Shown in pieces: positions 1 through 9,983 of a stretch of 64,000 nucleotides of DNA; the stretch's first letter is position 1; the number at the start of each line of letters is the position of its first letter. The notes under the pieces were generated by a model that was not told where the DNA came from, did no database searches, and saw nothing but the letters and a program-made list of their open reading frames with translations. The position numbers and the translations under genes were made by a program. Source of the DNA: Plantago major (taxonomy: Eukaryota; Streptophyta; Magnoliopsida; Lamiales; Plantaginaceae); assembly GCA_026545765.1 (NCBI GenBank), contig CM048844.1:52734932-52798931 (forward strand), in the 5' to 3' direction.

Positions 1-307
1 TGCATTCTCTCTCGGAAAACAAGATATAAACAAAATTATCTTGAAAAACACATATCAAGAGAACATATCATCAAATCAGACAAACTAAATAATAAAATAT
101 CAGCAATAGTACATCTTAAAGCATTGTAATATTTCCTCAATCATTGCACAAGAAAACCGACCATGGGGAAAAATTCAGTCAACTACCAGACTGCATATTC
201 TCAAGGAACGAGAAGCACTTTGTCTCTTAGAAAATAGAAACAAAGTAGGCTTCCTACACAAAAAATCTTCAAATGTATCTCAAGGGAACACGTAACCCAA
301 AACATAC

Positions 308-424
308 CTCTAATTCTTCTCGAAGTTTCATCTTCCTCCTCGTGATTGAAGTCAGAATCAAAACAGTTGTACTTTTCCCACTCCGATTTGTCATCGTATT
401 CATCGTCAGATTTGTGGCTTTTTC
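308..424 (-). other. possible acidic exon, unidentified
   Basis: On the minus strand this stretch is open and encodes a very acidic peptide (SDDEYDDKSEW and HEEEDE motifs). It ends at a good splice donor (AG then GTATGT at 307-302) and begins near a possible AG acceptor. I do not recognise the family. It overlaps the UGT fragment slightly in another frame, so the two cannot belong to one intact gene. It may be a third captured gene piece or a chance open frame. Confidence 0.2.
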
Positions 425-597
425 TCGAATGAAAATGAAACAAATATGACCAAATGCATCTTCTGTTTGTCAAGCCATTCTAAGCAATCGTGAGGCTTAG
501 TTTCCTTCTTTCTCTCAGGTACACCAATTGGATTGAAAGGACCTATAGCCCAACACTTGTCACTTCCAGAACACTTATCTTGCGCAAGCAAGTCCAA
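420..597 (-). pseudogene. UDP-glycosyltransferase fragment (zeatin O-glucosyltransferase-like)
   Basis: About 55 residues resemble the middle of plant family-1 UGTs: a WAIGPFNP motif, a KPHDCLEWLDKQ motif, then VIFVSFS where the family usually has VIYVSFGT. UGTs transfer sugar from UDP-sugars to small acceptors; zeatin O-glucosyltransferases act on cytokinins. Neither the N-terminal acceptor domain nor the C-terminal PSPG sugar-donor box is present nearby, so this is a fragment, not an enzyme. It lies downstream of the TRAPPC4 fragment on the same strand, a pairing unknown for native genes and suggestive of gene-fragment capture. The family call rests on recognition of the motifs only. Confidence 0.6.
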
Positions 598-783
598 GCT
601 ATAGTAGAAGTTTGAGAAAGGTAAAATCCTAGCTAAAGTAGAAGTTTGAGAAGGAAAGAAACAGATTAAGGTAAAATTCCTAGAATATCATCACTCTACA
701 ATCTCAATAACACAGAATTTAAAAAAAAAAAACCAAGAATATACTAAACTAGTAAGGATTTAAAGATTGTGAAAAGTGCCAAA

Positions 784-1085
784 CCAGTGAGAGACTGAAA
801 GTAGTGAAGATCGAAAGTATCAGCCTGAAGAAGCTCGATCCCAGAACAACCAGAAACAGGTGAAAGCTGCTGAGAGATGGCGTGCATCGAATGCCAAAGA
901 CTCAATCTCAAACTATCATTGGTATCCATTCTTCCGCAGACCCATAATCCTGATCAAAAAAAGAATCGATTTTTATCACCATTTCGTAGTTTAGATTGTT
1001 GAGGAGCGAGAATGAAATTGCTTACCTTCTAGAAAATGAGGCCACCTGATTTGTTGATGATGTAGAGACTGTATATCGCCGCCAT
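784..1085 (-). pseudogene. TRAPPC4/Trs23 5' fragment (two exons)
   Basis: Exon 1 (1085-1026) starts MAAIYSLYIINKSGG and ends at a GTAAG donor. Exon 2 (949-784) encodes MDTNDSLR, LWHSMHAISQQLSPVSGCSG and LLQADTFDLHYFQSLTG before a GT donor. This matches the N-terminus of the plant TRAPP complex subunit 4, a longin-fold protein of ER-Golgi vesicle tethering. Defects are visible: codon 19 of exon 1 is TAG where the family has Tyr (1031-1029), exon 2 has lost one G before the MDTND motif (frameshift), and about one codon is missing before LWHSM. No later exons follow; UGT sequence is found instead. It is therefore a truncated, inactive copy. Confidence 0.8.
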
Positions 1086-1576
1086 TGATTTGTGAATCGG
1101 ATCTGAGAGCTTCGAGGATTTAATCCATTTCGTCGTCCAGTAGCGACAACCGTTTTTTTGATTGGTACCGCAGTTGCTCCATACTTATAGCAATAAAATC
1201 CTATTATGCCTCCCCTAAGTGATAAATGATTGATTACAAATATCTATGATGTATATGCCATTCCGAAGTGATCTATTAATTGACTAATAAGGCCTTTTAT
1301 GGCAGTGTATTTATTTCATACAAGTCGCACTATAGGTCAACCCAAGAGTCATCCTTCTTGTCTTCTTCTTCCCCGTTTATCTACTTGTATCTATGTGGGG
1401 AGGAAAAAAACGTCTCTACTCAGCTACAAAATTTATTCGTAACTGCATATTTACAATATAGGCGTGGTGATAAATTGATTGACAATCGAACTATTAGAGC
1501 TGTTTTGCCAATACGGGCAAGAAATTGGGTTTTCCGATCGAATTTGATGGGAACTTGAGCGGATCTCGAAGAGACG
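1086..1576. other. upstream region of the gene fragments, no gene seen
   Basis: The stretch upstream of the TRAPPC4 fragment starts as plausible 5' UTR and promoter DNA (1086-1200) and then turns AT-rich. Open frames here are short and look like chance. No recognised domain or RNA gene was found. Confidence 0.4.
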
Positions 1577-1790
1577 GCACACAACTGTCGAAGACGAAGA
1601 ACTTGAGAAGAAGAAGAAGAAGAAGAAGAGGGATCGGAGGTGGAAGAGACGATAATGGAAGAGGAAGAGACAGCACACAACTTTCGAAGACGAAGAACTT
1701 GAGAAGAAGAAGAAGAAAGACGAGACAACTGTAGAACGATAATGGAAGAGGAAGAAAGACGAGACAGAAGAAAGAAGAAGAAAGAATGTG
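1577..1790. repeat. GA-rich imperfect tandem duplication
   Basis: Two copies of a block of about 100 bp follow each other. Each contains CACACAACTTTCGAAGACGA (or a one-base variant), AGAACTTGAGAAG plus a (GAA)n run, and GATAATGGAAGAGGAAGA. Open frames on both strands here (Arg/Lys-rich or Ser/Leu/Phe-rich) are products of the low complexity, not genes. Confidence 0.6.
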
Positions 1791-1831
1791 GAAGAGAAGA
1801 AGAAAGACGACATACGAAAGAAGAAACAATG

Positions 1832-1960
1832 TCGGTAAGACACGCGCTATTTGTGAGTCTGGGCCTTCTCATCTTTTTTGTGGGATTGGTACTGTTTTGG
1901 CGAAATTGAGCAAAAATGAGAAGAAAAAATTGATTTCCCCACTTGCTTTCTATTGGGTTA
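1832..1960. repeat. left copy of a direct repeat flanking the Helitron
   Basis: This block aligns, with perhaps a quarter of positions different, to 13056-13180 in the same orientation. Shared blocks include GTGAG.CTGGG.CTTCTCAT, GGGATT.GTACTGT, CGAAATTGAG and TTTCCCCACT. It ends exactly where the Helitron 3' terminus begins. It could be the start of a second related Helitron or a repeated promoter-like sequence. Confidence 0.5.
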
Positions 1961-1992
1961 CTAGAATCTGGGTAACACGCGTACAGCGTCAT
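1961..1992 (-). other. Helitron A 3' terminus (hairpin and CTAG)
   Basis: On the minus strand, GACGCTGTACGCGTGTTACC is followed ten bases on by CTAG and a flanking T. The end of Helitron B at 61,545-61,574 has the same layout with an intact stem (AACACGC GTA GCGTGTT), showing that this hairpin has decayed by a few substitutions. Confidence 0.65.
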
Positions 1993-2124
1993 ATTTTTTA
2001 AGTATAACTTGTTTCCAGAATGTAGAATTGAAATTAAGAAGATGATGCGATTGAATTTGAAATACAAAACATGCAAGTGAATATGATTAAGATATTATCT
2101 ACTGTTGGCTTTGATTTTCTAGGA

Positions 2125-4039
2125 TCTCCTTGTACACAACGTTCTTTGTCTTGGTGAACTCGTCGCTGTCAACTGTTGGGGGCTTTATCAACACCGATCA
2201 TGGACGACCTCCGCCCTTAATACGCAACGATATAGCCCGTCTTGAGAAGATTGGTTGTGGCAAATATATCCCGACCATATCAAGCGTTTGTCCATGTGCC
2301 TTGTTTATAGTAATTGTGAAGCATAACCTGATTGGGAACTGTCTCCTATTGAAAGGTATCGGACATCTGAGGGCGTCCTTCGGTGCCAGTTCTATCCTCG
2401 GGATTATGACGTACTTTCATATGTGCTCACCGGAGGCTATCGTCGCGCCGATCACTCGCTGTCCGAGCTCCTTTACCACCATCCTCGTCCCGTTACACAG
2501 ACCTTCTGACGCATTAAGATTCCGCATCATCATTACTGGGCAGTTTACCTTTAGTCTCAGGACGTGTTGGGGGAGGCCCGGTATGTTTGTGGCATTGAGG
2601 ACATCTTGATACTGAGTTTATTGGGCTACATCGTCTGCTATGTCGGTGCTATAGTACTCGAACATCTGTCCTGGGAACTTGTCGATCAGCAACTCGTTTA
2701 TTTCGTCGACGCAATCGTTCCTCAGCGTTAGTATCGCTCTATCCATCACGGAGTATGGGTTGGTGCTGAATGCATCGAACGATGGGTAAATCTTCGAGAT
2801 CAGGTGCTCTAGCGGCTTCTCGTAATCCTTGTACTTTATGCACATATGCTCGGGAAGGTTGACCTTGTGTCCTCTCTCAGACGGCTCTTTTCCATCGCCT
2901 ATTCTTATCAGATACTCCATAAACTGCGGGTCGTCCCTTGCTCTCATGTTCTCGGTCAAGCTCAGTTTGCGGAGCATTGGACATACGTGTGATCTCACCA
3001 AGCATGCATCTACCATCTCTTTCCTTCCTCCTCCCTTCACCACCGGGACAGTCTGTCGAAAATCCCCCCCGAACAACTCATGTTTTCCCGTCAGGTCGCG
3101 GAGGAGGTTGTCAAGTCCTTCTATGAGCTTTCGATGCACCATTGTTGCATCATCCCATATTACCAGTCTCGACTCAATTATTAGGAGCGCATCTCCGCTC
3201 TGCTTGTTGATCGCTGACAACACCTTCTCTTCAATCTCGAGTGGGAATCCGAATCTGTTGTGGGCAGTTCTTCCTCCTGGCAACAGGGACGCGGCTACCC
3301 CCGAAGATGCAACTGCCAATGCTATTTGGTTCTTGGATCTCATGGATGCGAGTAAGGCTCTGTACAGGAATGTTTTCCCTGTGCCTCCCGGTCCGATGAG
3401 GAAGAATGCTCCTCCGTGTTGACTGTTTACCGCATCGGTTATCTCGTCGAAAGCCTTCTTCTGGCAGGCGTTTAGTAGCCTGGCTGCATTCAGGTCGGAT
3501 TCGGAAACTGTTATCTCGACCTCGCTCCTGTAGTTCCTTGACACCCTCTCCTTCCGAGTTCCAGATATGTCGTACGGCACGAGCTTGTAATTGTTGATCG
3601 ATCTGTTGTAGTTTTGCAGGAAAATATCTATGGATTTCAGGGAATTCTGGTATGCCTGTTCCTCCGTGGTGTTTGGTGCATTCAGGAAATCGTGCGACAT
3701 CTCCTGCTTGAATTCTTCCCACAACGCACTGGGGTCTGCCGGGGAATTGTAGTACAAGATGGTCGCAAAAAGGCCGCGGAGTGAGTAGGGCATCCTGTAT
3801 CCGCATGCTTCATGTATTGTTTCTCGAATGTCTGCGTCCGATTGGAGAAGACCTCTCTCCCTCGCCGCCTCGCTGAATGTGTCGTATGTTACGTTATTCA
3901 CCGTCCTGAGATATTCGTAAGAAGTCGGTGCACGTACATGATTCAGCAGTACCCTCAGGTAATATTTTGGCCCTTCGGTTGGACTCACTGTGACCAGGCG
4001 GCCAATCTTTTTCTTTTTCACTCGTCTTTCTTCCCACAT
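2125..4039 (-). pseudogene. Helitron PIF1-like helicase domain
   Basis: The main open part (4039-2618, 473 codons) contains Walker A GPGGTGKT at residues 216-223, a motif resembling GVAASLLPGGRTAH (247-260), Walker B LVIWDDATM (292-300; most relatives have DEA) and GGDFRQTVPVV (324-334). About 20 residues are missing just before GGDFRQ. The C-terminal part continues in shifted frames to about 2125, with LPQHVLRLKVNCPVM, an LCNGTRM block, a HGQT motif and a terminal VVYKEIL-like segment. This domain unwinds DNA during rolling-circle transposition. Frameshifts and stops make it non-functional. Confidence 0.85.
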
Positions 4040-4349
4040 TTTTGAGCTTCCGTCCCATTTGTACTCCTCGGGGAATTATCTGTAAAGGAGGTTCTTCTCT
4101 CTGGCCCGAGCGTCATCTCTGTTCATGCGGAAGAACTCAGTTAGCTGGGTTCGTAATTTTCTTGGGTCATTCATCACTTCCTCGACGGTTTTTCCCACGG
4201 GTAAGTAGATCGACTGGTTGTTCTCTAAATGCACTTAGAGCTAGTTGACCGGTGGTTTCATCTCGTTCATCTTGAAACCGTAAAGTCGCCATATTGATTC
4301 TGGGGCACAGAGCCACCGTGCATCCTGGAAGTCCTCTATCTCGTCGACC

Positions 4350-5104
4350 TTACCTCCCTTGGAAGGCTGAACAACTGAATACCTTGTCTGTTCCCTTGCA
4401 TACGTACTTGTACAAGTACTTCACGAGTTTGATGTCCGAGCAGATCTCGACGTTCATGTGGCAGTCGAACATTGCTAGCAGATATGGGTTGTATGGTATG
4501 ACCCACCTGTTGTCGAGCTCATGGTTTCTTGTAAAAAATGTGGCCCCGTTGTTTCTGCGCATGTAGTTCGGATAGGAGTTGGGCTTGTGGGTCGTGCAGT
4601 CGGCAAACTGTTTAGGATACTTGTTCTTGCAGGTCTTGGTGTCATCTGTCTCCCCTCTCATGCAGACGTTGTTTTTGTTCAGATCACCACACGGGCCGTG
4701 CATCATGTGCTTCGTGACGCAACTATACAGGTGCGGTTCTTTTTCTTTGTCTAGTATCTCTGCGCTTACGAAAGTGTCGTATGCTTCTGGGGATGTGAGC
4801 GAGTGCTTTTTGTCAAGTATGAGTAGCCAGTGAGAGTGCGGAAGGCCCCTCTTCTGAAATTCTATTACGTAGAAATATGCGACGACGTCTCCTAGGACTC
4901 CTTTGTTTATTAGCTCTTCCTTCAACCTCTCATTCTTGGCGTGGAAAACTCGTGCCATGAGGTCTGGCCTTTATGTGCCTCTTCCCCGGGTAGCAACTCA
5001 TCCTGGATCTCCTTCCATTTTGTGTTGCATGTCATCGTTATGAAGAATTCCAGTTTGCCGTATCTTTGCACCAGTGCCAGAGCATTCATGAATCTACAAT
5101 ACAT
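4350..5104 (-). pseudogene. Helitron Rep (HUH) endonuclease domain
   Basis: The HUH motif appears as RGLPHSHWLL (residues 37-46 of the 4958-4350 frame), and the tyrosine motif as KYLYKYVCKG (180-189); these are the metal-binding and nicking residues of Helitron Rep. The domain cuts and rejoins single strands at the element ends. A shifted frame at 5104-4922 carries the preceding Rep segment (YGKLEFFITMTCNTKW). About 300 bp (4040-4349) between this and the helicase belongs to the same gene in disrupted frames. Confidence 0.85.
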
Positions 5105-5504
5105 ATCTCTCGGACTCCCCGGGTAGGAGCTCGGAAGAAATATCCTGCTACCGATGTCGTCTGTGCTTAAAATCCCTTCACATACTATCGTGTTTGTTAT
5201 TCCTTGCAGAGTGTCGGCCCTTAATTGTTGTTGCTGGTTATCCCTGATGAAGTCCAGTCGCTGGGTCTCAAGCTTTATGTAGGAGTCAATGATGAATTGT
5301 TGTGCTAATCTTCCGGTGCGAAGAATGTTCGTTGTGTCCGACCTCCTTATCTAGAACAGGTAGCAGTAGTACTCTCATACTGATATGTTCTGACGTTTTC
5401 TGCTGTTCTCTTGTAAATCTGCAAGAAATGTTCGTAGTCTTTATTTTACGCATGTTTAAATTTTTATAGCCCATTAGGGGGGGAGATTGTTTGATATGTA
5501 AGAT

Positions 5505-6590
5505 TCACTCACTCTGATCTTCGTCATGCAGTAGTGACTCTCCAGTATCGTGTGCAGAGGACGATGTTTTTCCTTGACGGATGTTGTATATCTTCTCCCC
5601 GTTTACTCCTGTTGATCCTCCGGGTTTTAGCCTTTTCAACCCCACCTGCCAGCCGGGTTCTCCATACGGGAACAGTAGGGGATACTGAAGTGGATCGTAG
5701 CATCCATAATAGTAATTCACAAAATGGCTATCCCCTTTTGTTGTGTAGACCCTGATATCACATGTGTATTCTTCCCCACCCTCTTCTGGTTGCTCCCATA
5801 TAGCCGCAATGTGGTCCGTGACCGGTAGATTGTATACGTTTTTATCAACGCTTGGATCTGCATGGAGTATGATGATGCGTTGGTCCAGGTCTGTTTCTTC
5901 CCTGAGGCTCCTGAAGAACTTCTCGTATGGGTTACACTTCAATATGTCCATTAGTTTCTTGATGACGTCTTCATGTATCCCTTCGAACATCTCCCTCATG
6001 TTGTCCACCTCTTGTTCCGTCCCATAGAAGTATAGTTGTGCACATCTTGGCGGGTACTTATCAGGGATAAGATCGTCTATCAGATGGTGTATAACACCCT
6101 GGACTTTTAATGTGTACACTCCTTTGTTGTAATTGCAGAGTTCCTCGTCCGTCCTCATGCGAATGGATGTGAATGCGAATGAATTATTATACGATCTAGC
6201 ACGGATCCTGAAGTGTTTTGCAATTCGACATTCCTGGTTCCAGTATAGGTCCCAAAGTTCGGGAAGCATGCGTGGCAGCTCGATCGACACACAACCATTC
6301 ATGCAACAAAAAGCGGGCCGTTCCTTGTAGAATCTTATAGCCCCGCAGTGAGGGCAAGGCTGGCTAGGAGGAAGCAATTCAGTTTCAGAGCTTATACTCA
6401 TTAGGTGAGCAAACCTCTGTTCCTTTTGATCGGTCTCGCTTGTTGCTTTTCGTTTTCTCTTGAATGACCTGCGGCTGCTCAGGCTTCTTTCTGGTTGTGA
6501 TGCATCTTCTACCATTATATCCACTGTTGTTCTCAAGTTATCCGCTTCTGATGCGTATTGTATAGGGACATCGGTAAGGCCTTCATCCAT
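5505..6590 (-). pseudogene. Helitron Rep/helicase N-terminal region
   Basis: 361 codons beginning MDEGLTDVP. Residues around 100-125 show the cysteine-rich CPHCGAIRFYKERPAFCC motif typical of the N-terminus of plant Helitron proteins, followed by the conserved ELWDLYW, LYFYGTEQEVDNM and YDPLQYPLLFPYGEPGW blocks. The start is supported by open sequence from a single ATG and by AT-rich non-coding DNA upstream. The frame breaks at 5505; 5505-5105 holds the link to Rep in several frames. Together with the Rep and helicase parts it forms one gene of about 4.5 kb. Confidence 0.8.
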
Positions 6591-8740
6591 GGCTCCTGAA
6601 AGGAAAAGAAAATCATTAAGTTAAACATCTACTTCATAATACTGGCGCCTTGGATTTTCAACTAATTAGAAGATAAATTTTTTATGAAAAGAATTATAAC
6701 TTAAAGCATTATCATAAAATTGTAAAGGCTACAGAAGTCATACATTGGTATAGAAAGTAAACTTTAGATAATAAACTGTTTCATTTAATTATATTCCAAG
6801 AAATACTTTATAAAGATACTATAGCAGCTATTAACTGTCACCAAAACTAACAACTAAAAGTTTACGGGAGGATTTTGTATAGCTTGATATTGTGCACGGT
6901 TACTGGTATGCGGGAGCTTTTGGAGTAAAAATTGGACTAATGAACGAATTGATTTGAAATTGTAAAGGGTACGGGAAATATACAAATGTATAGAAAGTAA
7001 AGTAGAAAGAAAAACTTGTTTGTATTAGTAAAAGTTGAAATCGGACGTTTGCGGAAAGTTGAATTCAGGACAGATGGAGTATATAATACGAATGTACTAT
7101 AACAATTAACGTCTTTTTATATTTTTCAATGAATTAATTTTTAATGTAACTACGAATTAATTTAAATAATAACTGTTACATAATATTTTTATTTTTCAAT
7201 AAATATTTTTTATGGTATCTAAATAACTTATCTAAAACCATGTCTATGTTGTTAATAAAAATATGAAAAAGCACAAACGTTAGGAATATAGATTCTTTTC
7301 AATTAATAACATGGATATTTTTATTAACAAGATAGGATAACATTTTCTACTATTCGAGATCGAAGCTAAACCTTGAGCTAAACTTGAAAAATCAGAAGTA
7401 CTACAATACATATCTAATTTGTGTTGTTCGCATTCGAGAATAAGACAGAATTTTGTTGTTTTTCTGCAGTGTCTCCCCAAGATCAAGACCTAATTAATAT
7501 ATGTTAAATATCGTGAATTTAGTTAATCTTATAAGCCATTAATTCCTCAAGGTTAGTTAATTCGTGACGGTAGAAAAGTAGTGGTACATGGAGATAAGTA
7601 CCTTTTTGAGTATAGGACTGACTCTGGTTTTCGATCTGTCCGGTGACTTTCTTCCAACTTCTTTCTTTGCTCGTCAATCTAAATTTCTTTTCGTTTCTAA
7701 GCGCTATCACACGATTTGGACTTGTTTTCTGATTTTTTGTATATGTTATAAAACAAGAGGCCATATGACCCTTATATATAATTACATGGCCTAATTACAT
7801 ACGTTTTATAATACTTTCCTAATTGAATGTGGAATCAAATAACATCTCCAATTCCCTCCCCTAAAAGGTAATCAGACATTTAAATCTCGTTTGATATCAT
7901 ATCCTATTTTGTCTCTACCTCCGTGCATAACATAAGTACATATGTTTATTTGCTTATCTCAATTTTGAATCTGGTAATATAAACTCACATCTCCTGGTTA
8001 TATATTAATCGCAAAAATCAACTCTGATATCTTCCTTCATAATCAAGTAATTTCATTCATAAACCCTATCGTTTACTCGGTGATAAGTATCCTGCCATGC
8101 TCCTTTCCGTCATGTCTGTGTTAGCCACGTTGTGCTATGTGTGGAATTAGTAAATATCTGCTATAAATTAATAAATCCTTGGTTGCGAGTTAAAAAGGTG
8201 TATTATGTTTAGTCCTTAATATGTAACAAAGCCAGCCTAATTCAACAACACGCTTTGGGATAAGAAGGCAACACGTGATATAGCTTGGATAGTATGAATG
8301 AATTATTATATCCTAATAGGCTCAGTAAAGATTAAATCATAAAATATAGTACATAATAAAACTGTACGAACTATGTAAAAAACATGATATAGATGGAAAA
8401 GAAGCATATTAAATGAGCGTAAGTATCCACTACAAGATTTGGACTTCTTTTCTGATTCGAGTGTAATAAATAATCTTTGATTGGTAATCATTCAAGACAA
8501 GTTAAGATTAACATAAGTACAACTTTTAGAAACAGACAAAATAAACAATAATAAAAACTTATCAAAAAACACCCATGGTCTAAAATATAGAATCAAGGAA
8601 AATATCTCATTATTAAAAAAATATGGTTCTAGGAAACGTATATCGTTCGAAAAATAGGAATAGAAACAACTACTTAGTGATTGAAGTACATATAAAATAA
8701 ATTGTCGAATCGGTAATAAATAATCTTTGATTGGTTATCA
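6591..8740. other. AT-rich non-coding interior of Helitron A
   Basis: About 2.1 kb between the Rep/helicase start and the RPA tail. It is AT-rich with many stops in all frames; a few open frames of 60-80 codons have no recognisable motif. It presumably includes the Rep/helicase promoter on the minus strand, but no single TATA box stands out. Confidence 0.5.
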
Positions 8741-9030
8741 TTCAAGGGTCTTCCGCTTGCGTTCTCTTGAACGAGTTTTCTTTCTATCATCTTGCAGTTT
8801 TTCACTTTCTGAAAATTATTCAATAGAGAATTAATTAGTTCATGTATATAATATTATTTAACTTAATATACAAAAAGCTTTTACCTCCAGCTTCAGCTTC
8901 AACATCTACATCAATTAATTCATCATCAACTTCGACATCTACATCGATTAATTCACCATCATACTATTGTGTTGCCCTTTTCCTTGCCTCATAAGCAGCA
9001 ACCCTTTTTGCATCCTCTTCTGTTATTTGT
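8741..9030 (-). pseudogene. acidic/basic tail, probably of the Helitron RPA-like gene
   Basis: On the minus strand this encodes AAYEARKRAT, then a TAG stop, then two copies of an acidic repeat (ELIDVDVE, about 33 bp each), then across an intron-like gap a basic tail (DRKKTRSRERKRK) resembling a nuclear localisation signal. Helitron RPA-like proteins often end in such acidic/basic stretches, so I infer this is the 3' end of the RPA gene upstream. The stop shows that it is broken. Confidence 0.4.
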
Positions 9031-9149
9031 GAATAATAATACACCGGAGTTAATTACAGTCTAATCATTACCTTAATCGCAGGGAAATACTAAGGTGAAT
9101 TAAACATATAGTGACTCCAAATTGTCTAATCACAAGATCATTAATAGTC

Positions 9150-9890
9150 CAACATCAATTCTATAGTTAACTCTGATTCCATAAAACATGAAACAACAAC
9201 AACAAAAGTACACAAACATGAAAACTAAGTTAGACAATGGTAGATAAGTATAGTTCTCAGTTGTATTTACGAAATCCATATCTTAGAATTCTCTTATTTG
9301 CTTAGCCTTAATTCTGTCTGTTTTCTCTAGGTTAGTCTTGTGACTTCATATCAAATCATTAATAGTCCATCATCAATTCTATAGTTTTCTTCCACAAACA
9401 TGAAACAACAACTGTACACAAGCGGGAAAAAGAAGCTAGACAATGATAGATAAGCATAATAGACATCATAATACTAACTGATCTTAACAGATCATAAACT
9501 AAGTTAAAAGATTGAAATTCCAAAGGAAATTTTTTTAAATAAAGAACTCGCAGTAGGAGCGCACAGCTCGAAAAATTAAATAAAGAGGCTTTGCGATGTA
9601 GAAAAGTACAAATTTATGAGAAATAGAATTGATCAATTCTATAGCTTACCTGATTCCATAAAAACATGAAACAACAACAGTACAGAAACAACAGGAAAAA
9701 GGAGCTAGACAATGGTAGATAAGCATAATGTACATCATCTTAACAGATCATAAACTAAGTTAACAGCTTTAAATTCCAAAGGCAAAATAAAGAACTCACA
9801 GGAGCACAATTCAGAAAATTAATGAAAGAGTGGTTGCGACGTAGAAAAGTATGAATTTATGAGAAATAAAACCGACAAAGGAAGAAAGAG
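9150..9890. repeat. three imperfect tandem copies of a block of about 215-265 bp
   Basis: Copies begin near 9150, 9366 and 9630. Shared landmarks are ATCAATTCTATAG, CATGAAACAACAAC, AGCTAGACAATG.TAGATAAG, CTTAACAGATCATAAACTA and AATAAAGAACTC.CAG. They lie between the RPA-like exons and the RPA tail, so they are probably intronic or downstream expansions inside the Helitron. Confidence 0.6.
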
Positions 9891-9983
9891 ACGAATGACA
9901 TAGACCAGAGTGGAGTCATCATCAGACATTCATAAACAACGGAAAGAATCACAAAAGAAATAGGAAGGAATACACAGACAAAA

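Noticed and set aside
1420-2076. Long Ser/Leu/Phe-rich open frames on the minus strand
   Set aside because: They come from the GA-rich low-complexity repeat (CTT/TTC runs on this strand) and have no domain or leader features.
2130-2609. 159-codon plus-strand open frame
   Set aside because: It is the reverse of the helicase C-terminal region, whose motifs read clearly on the minus strand.
2829-3422. 197-codon plus-strand open frame
   Set aside because: Shadow of the Helitron helicase; no independent motifs.
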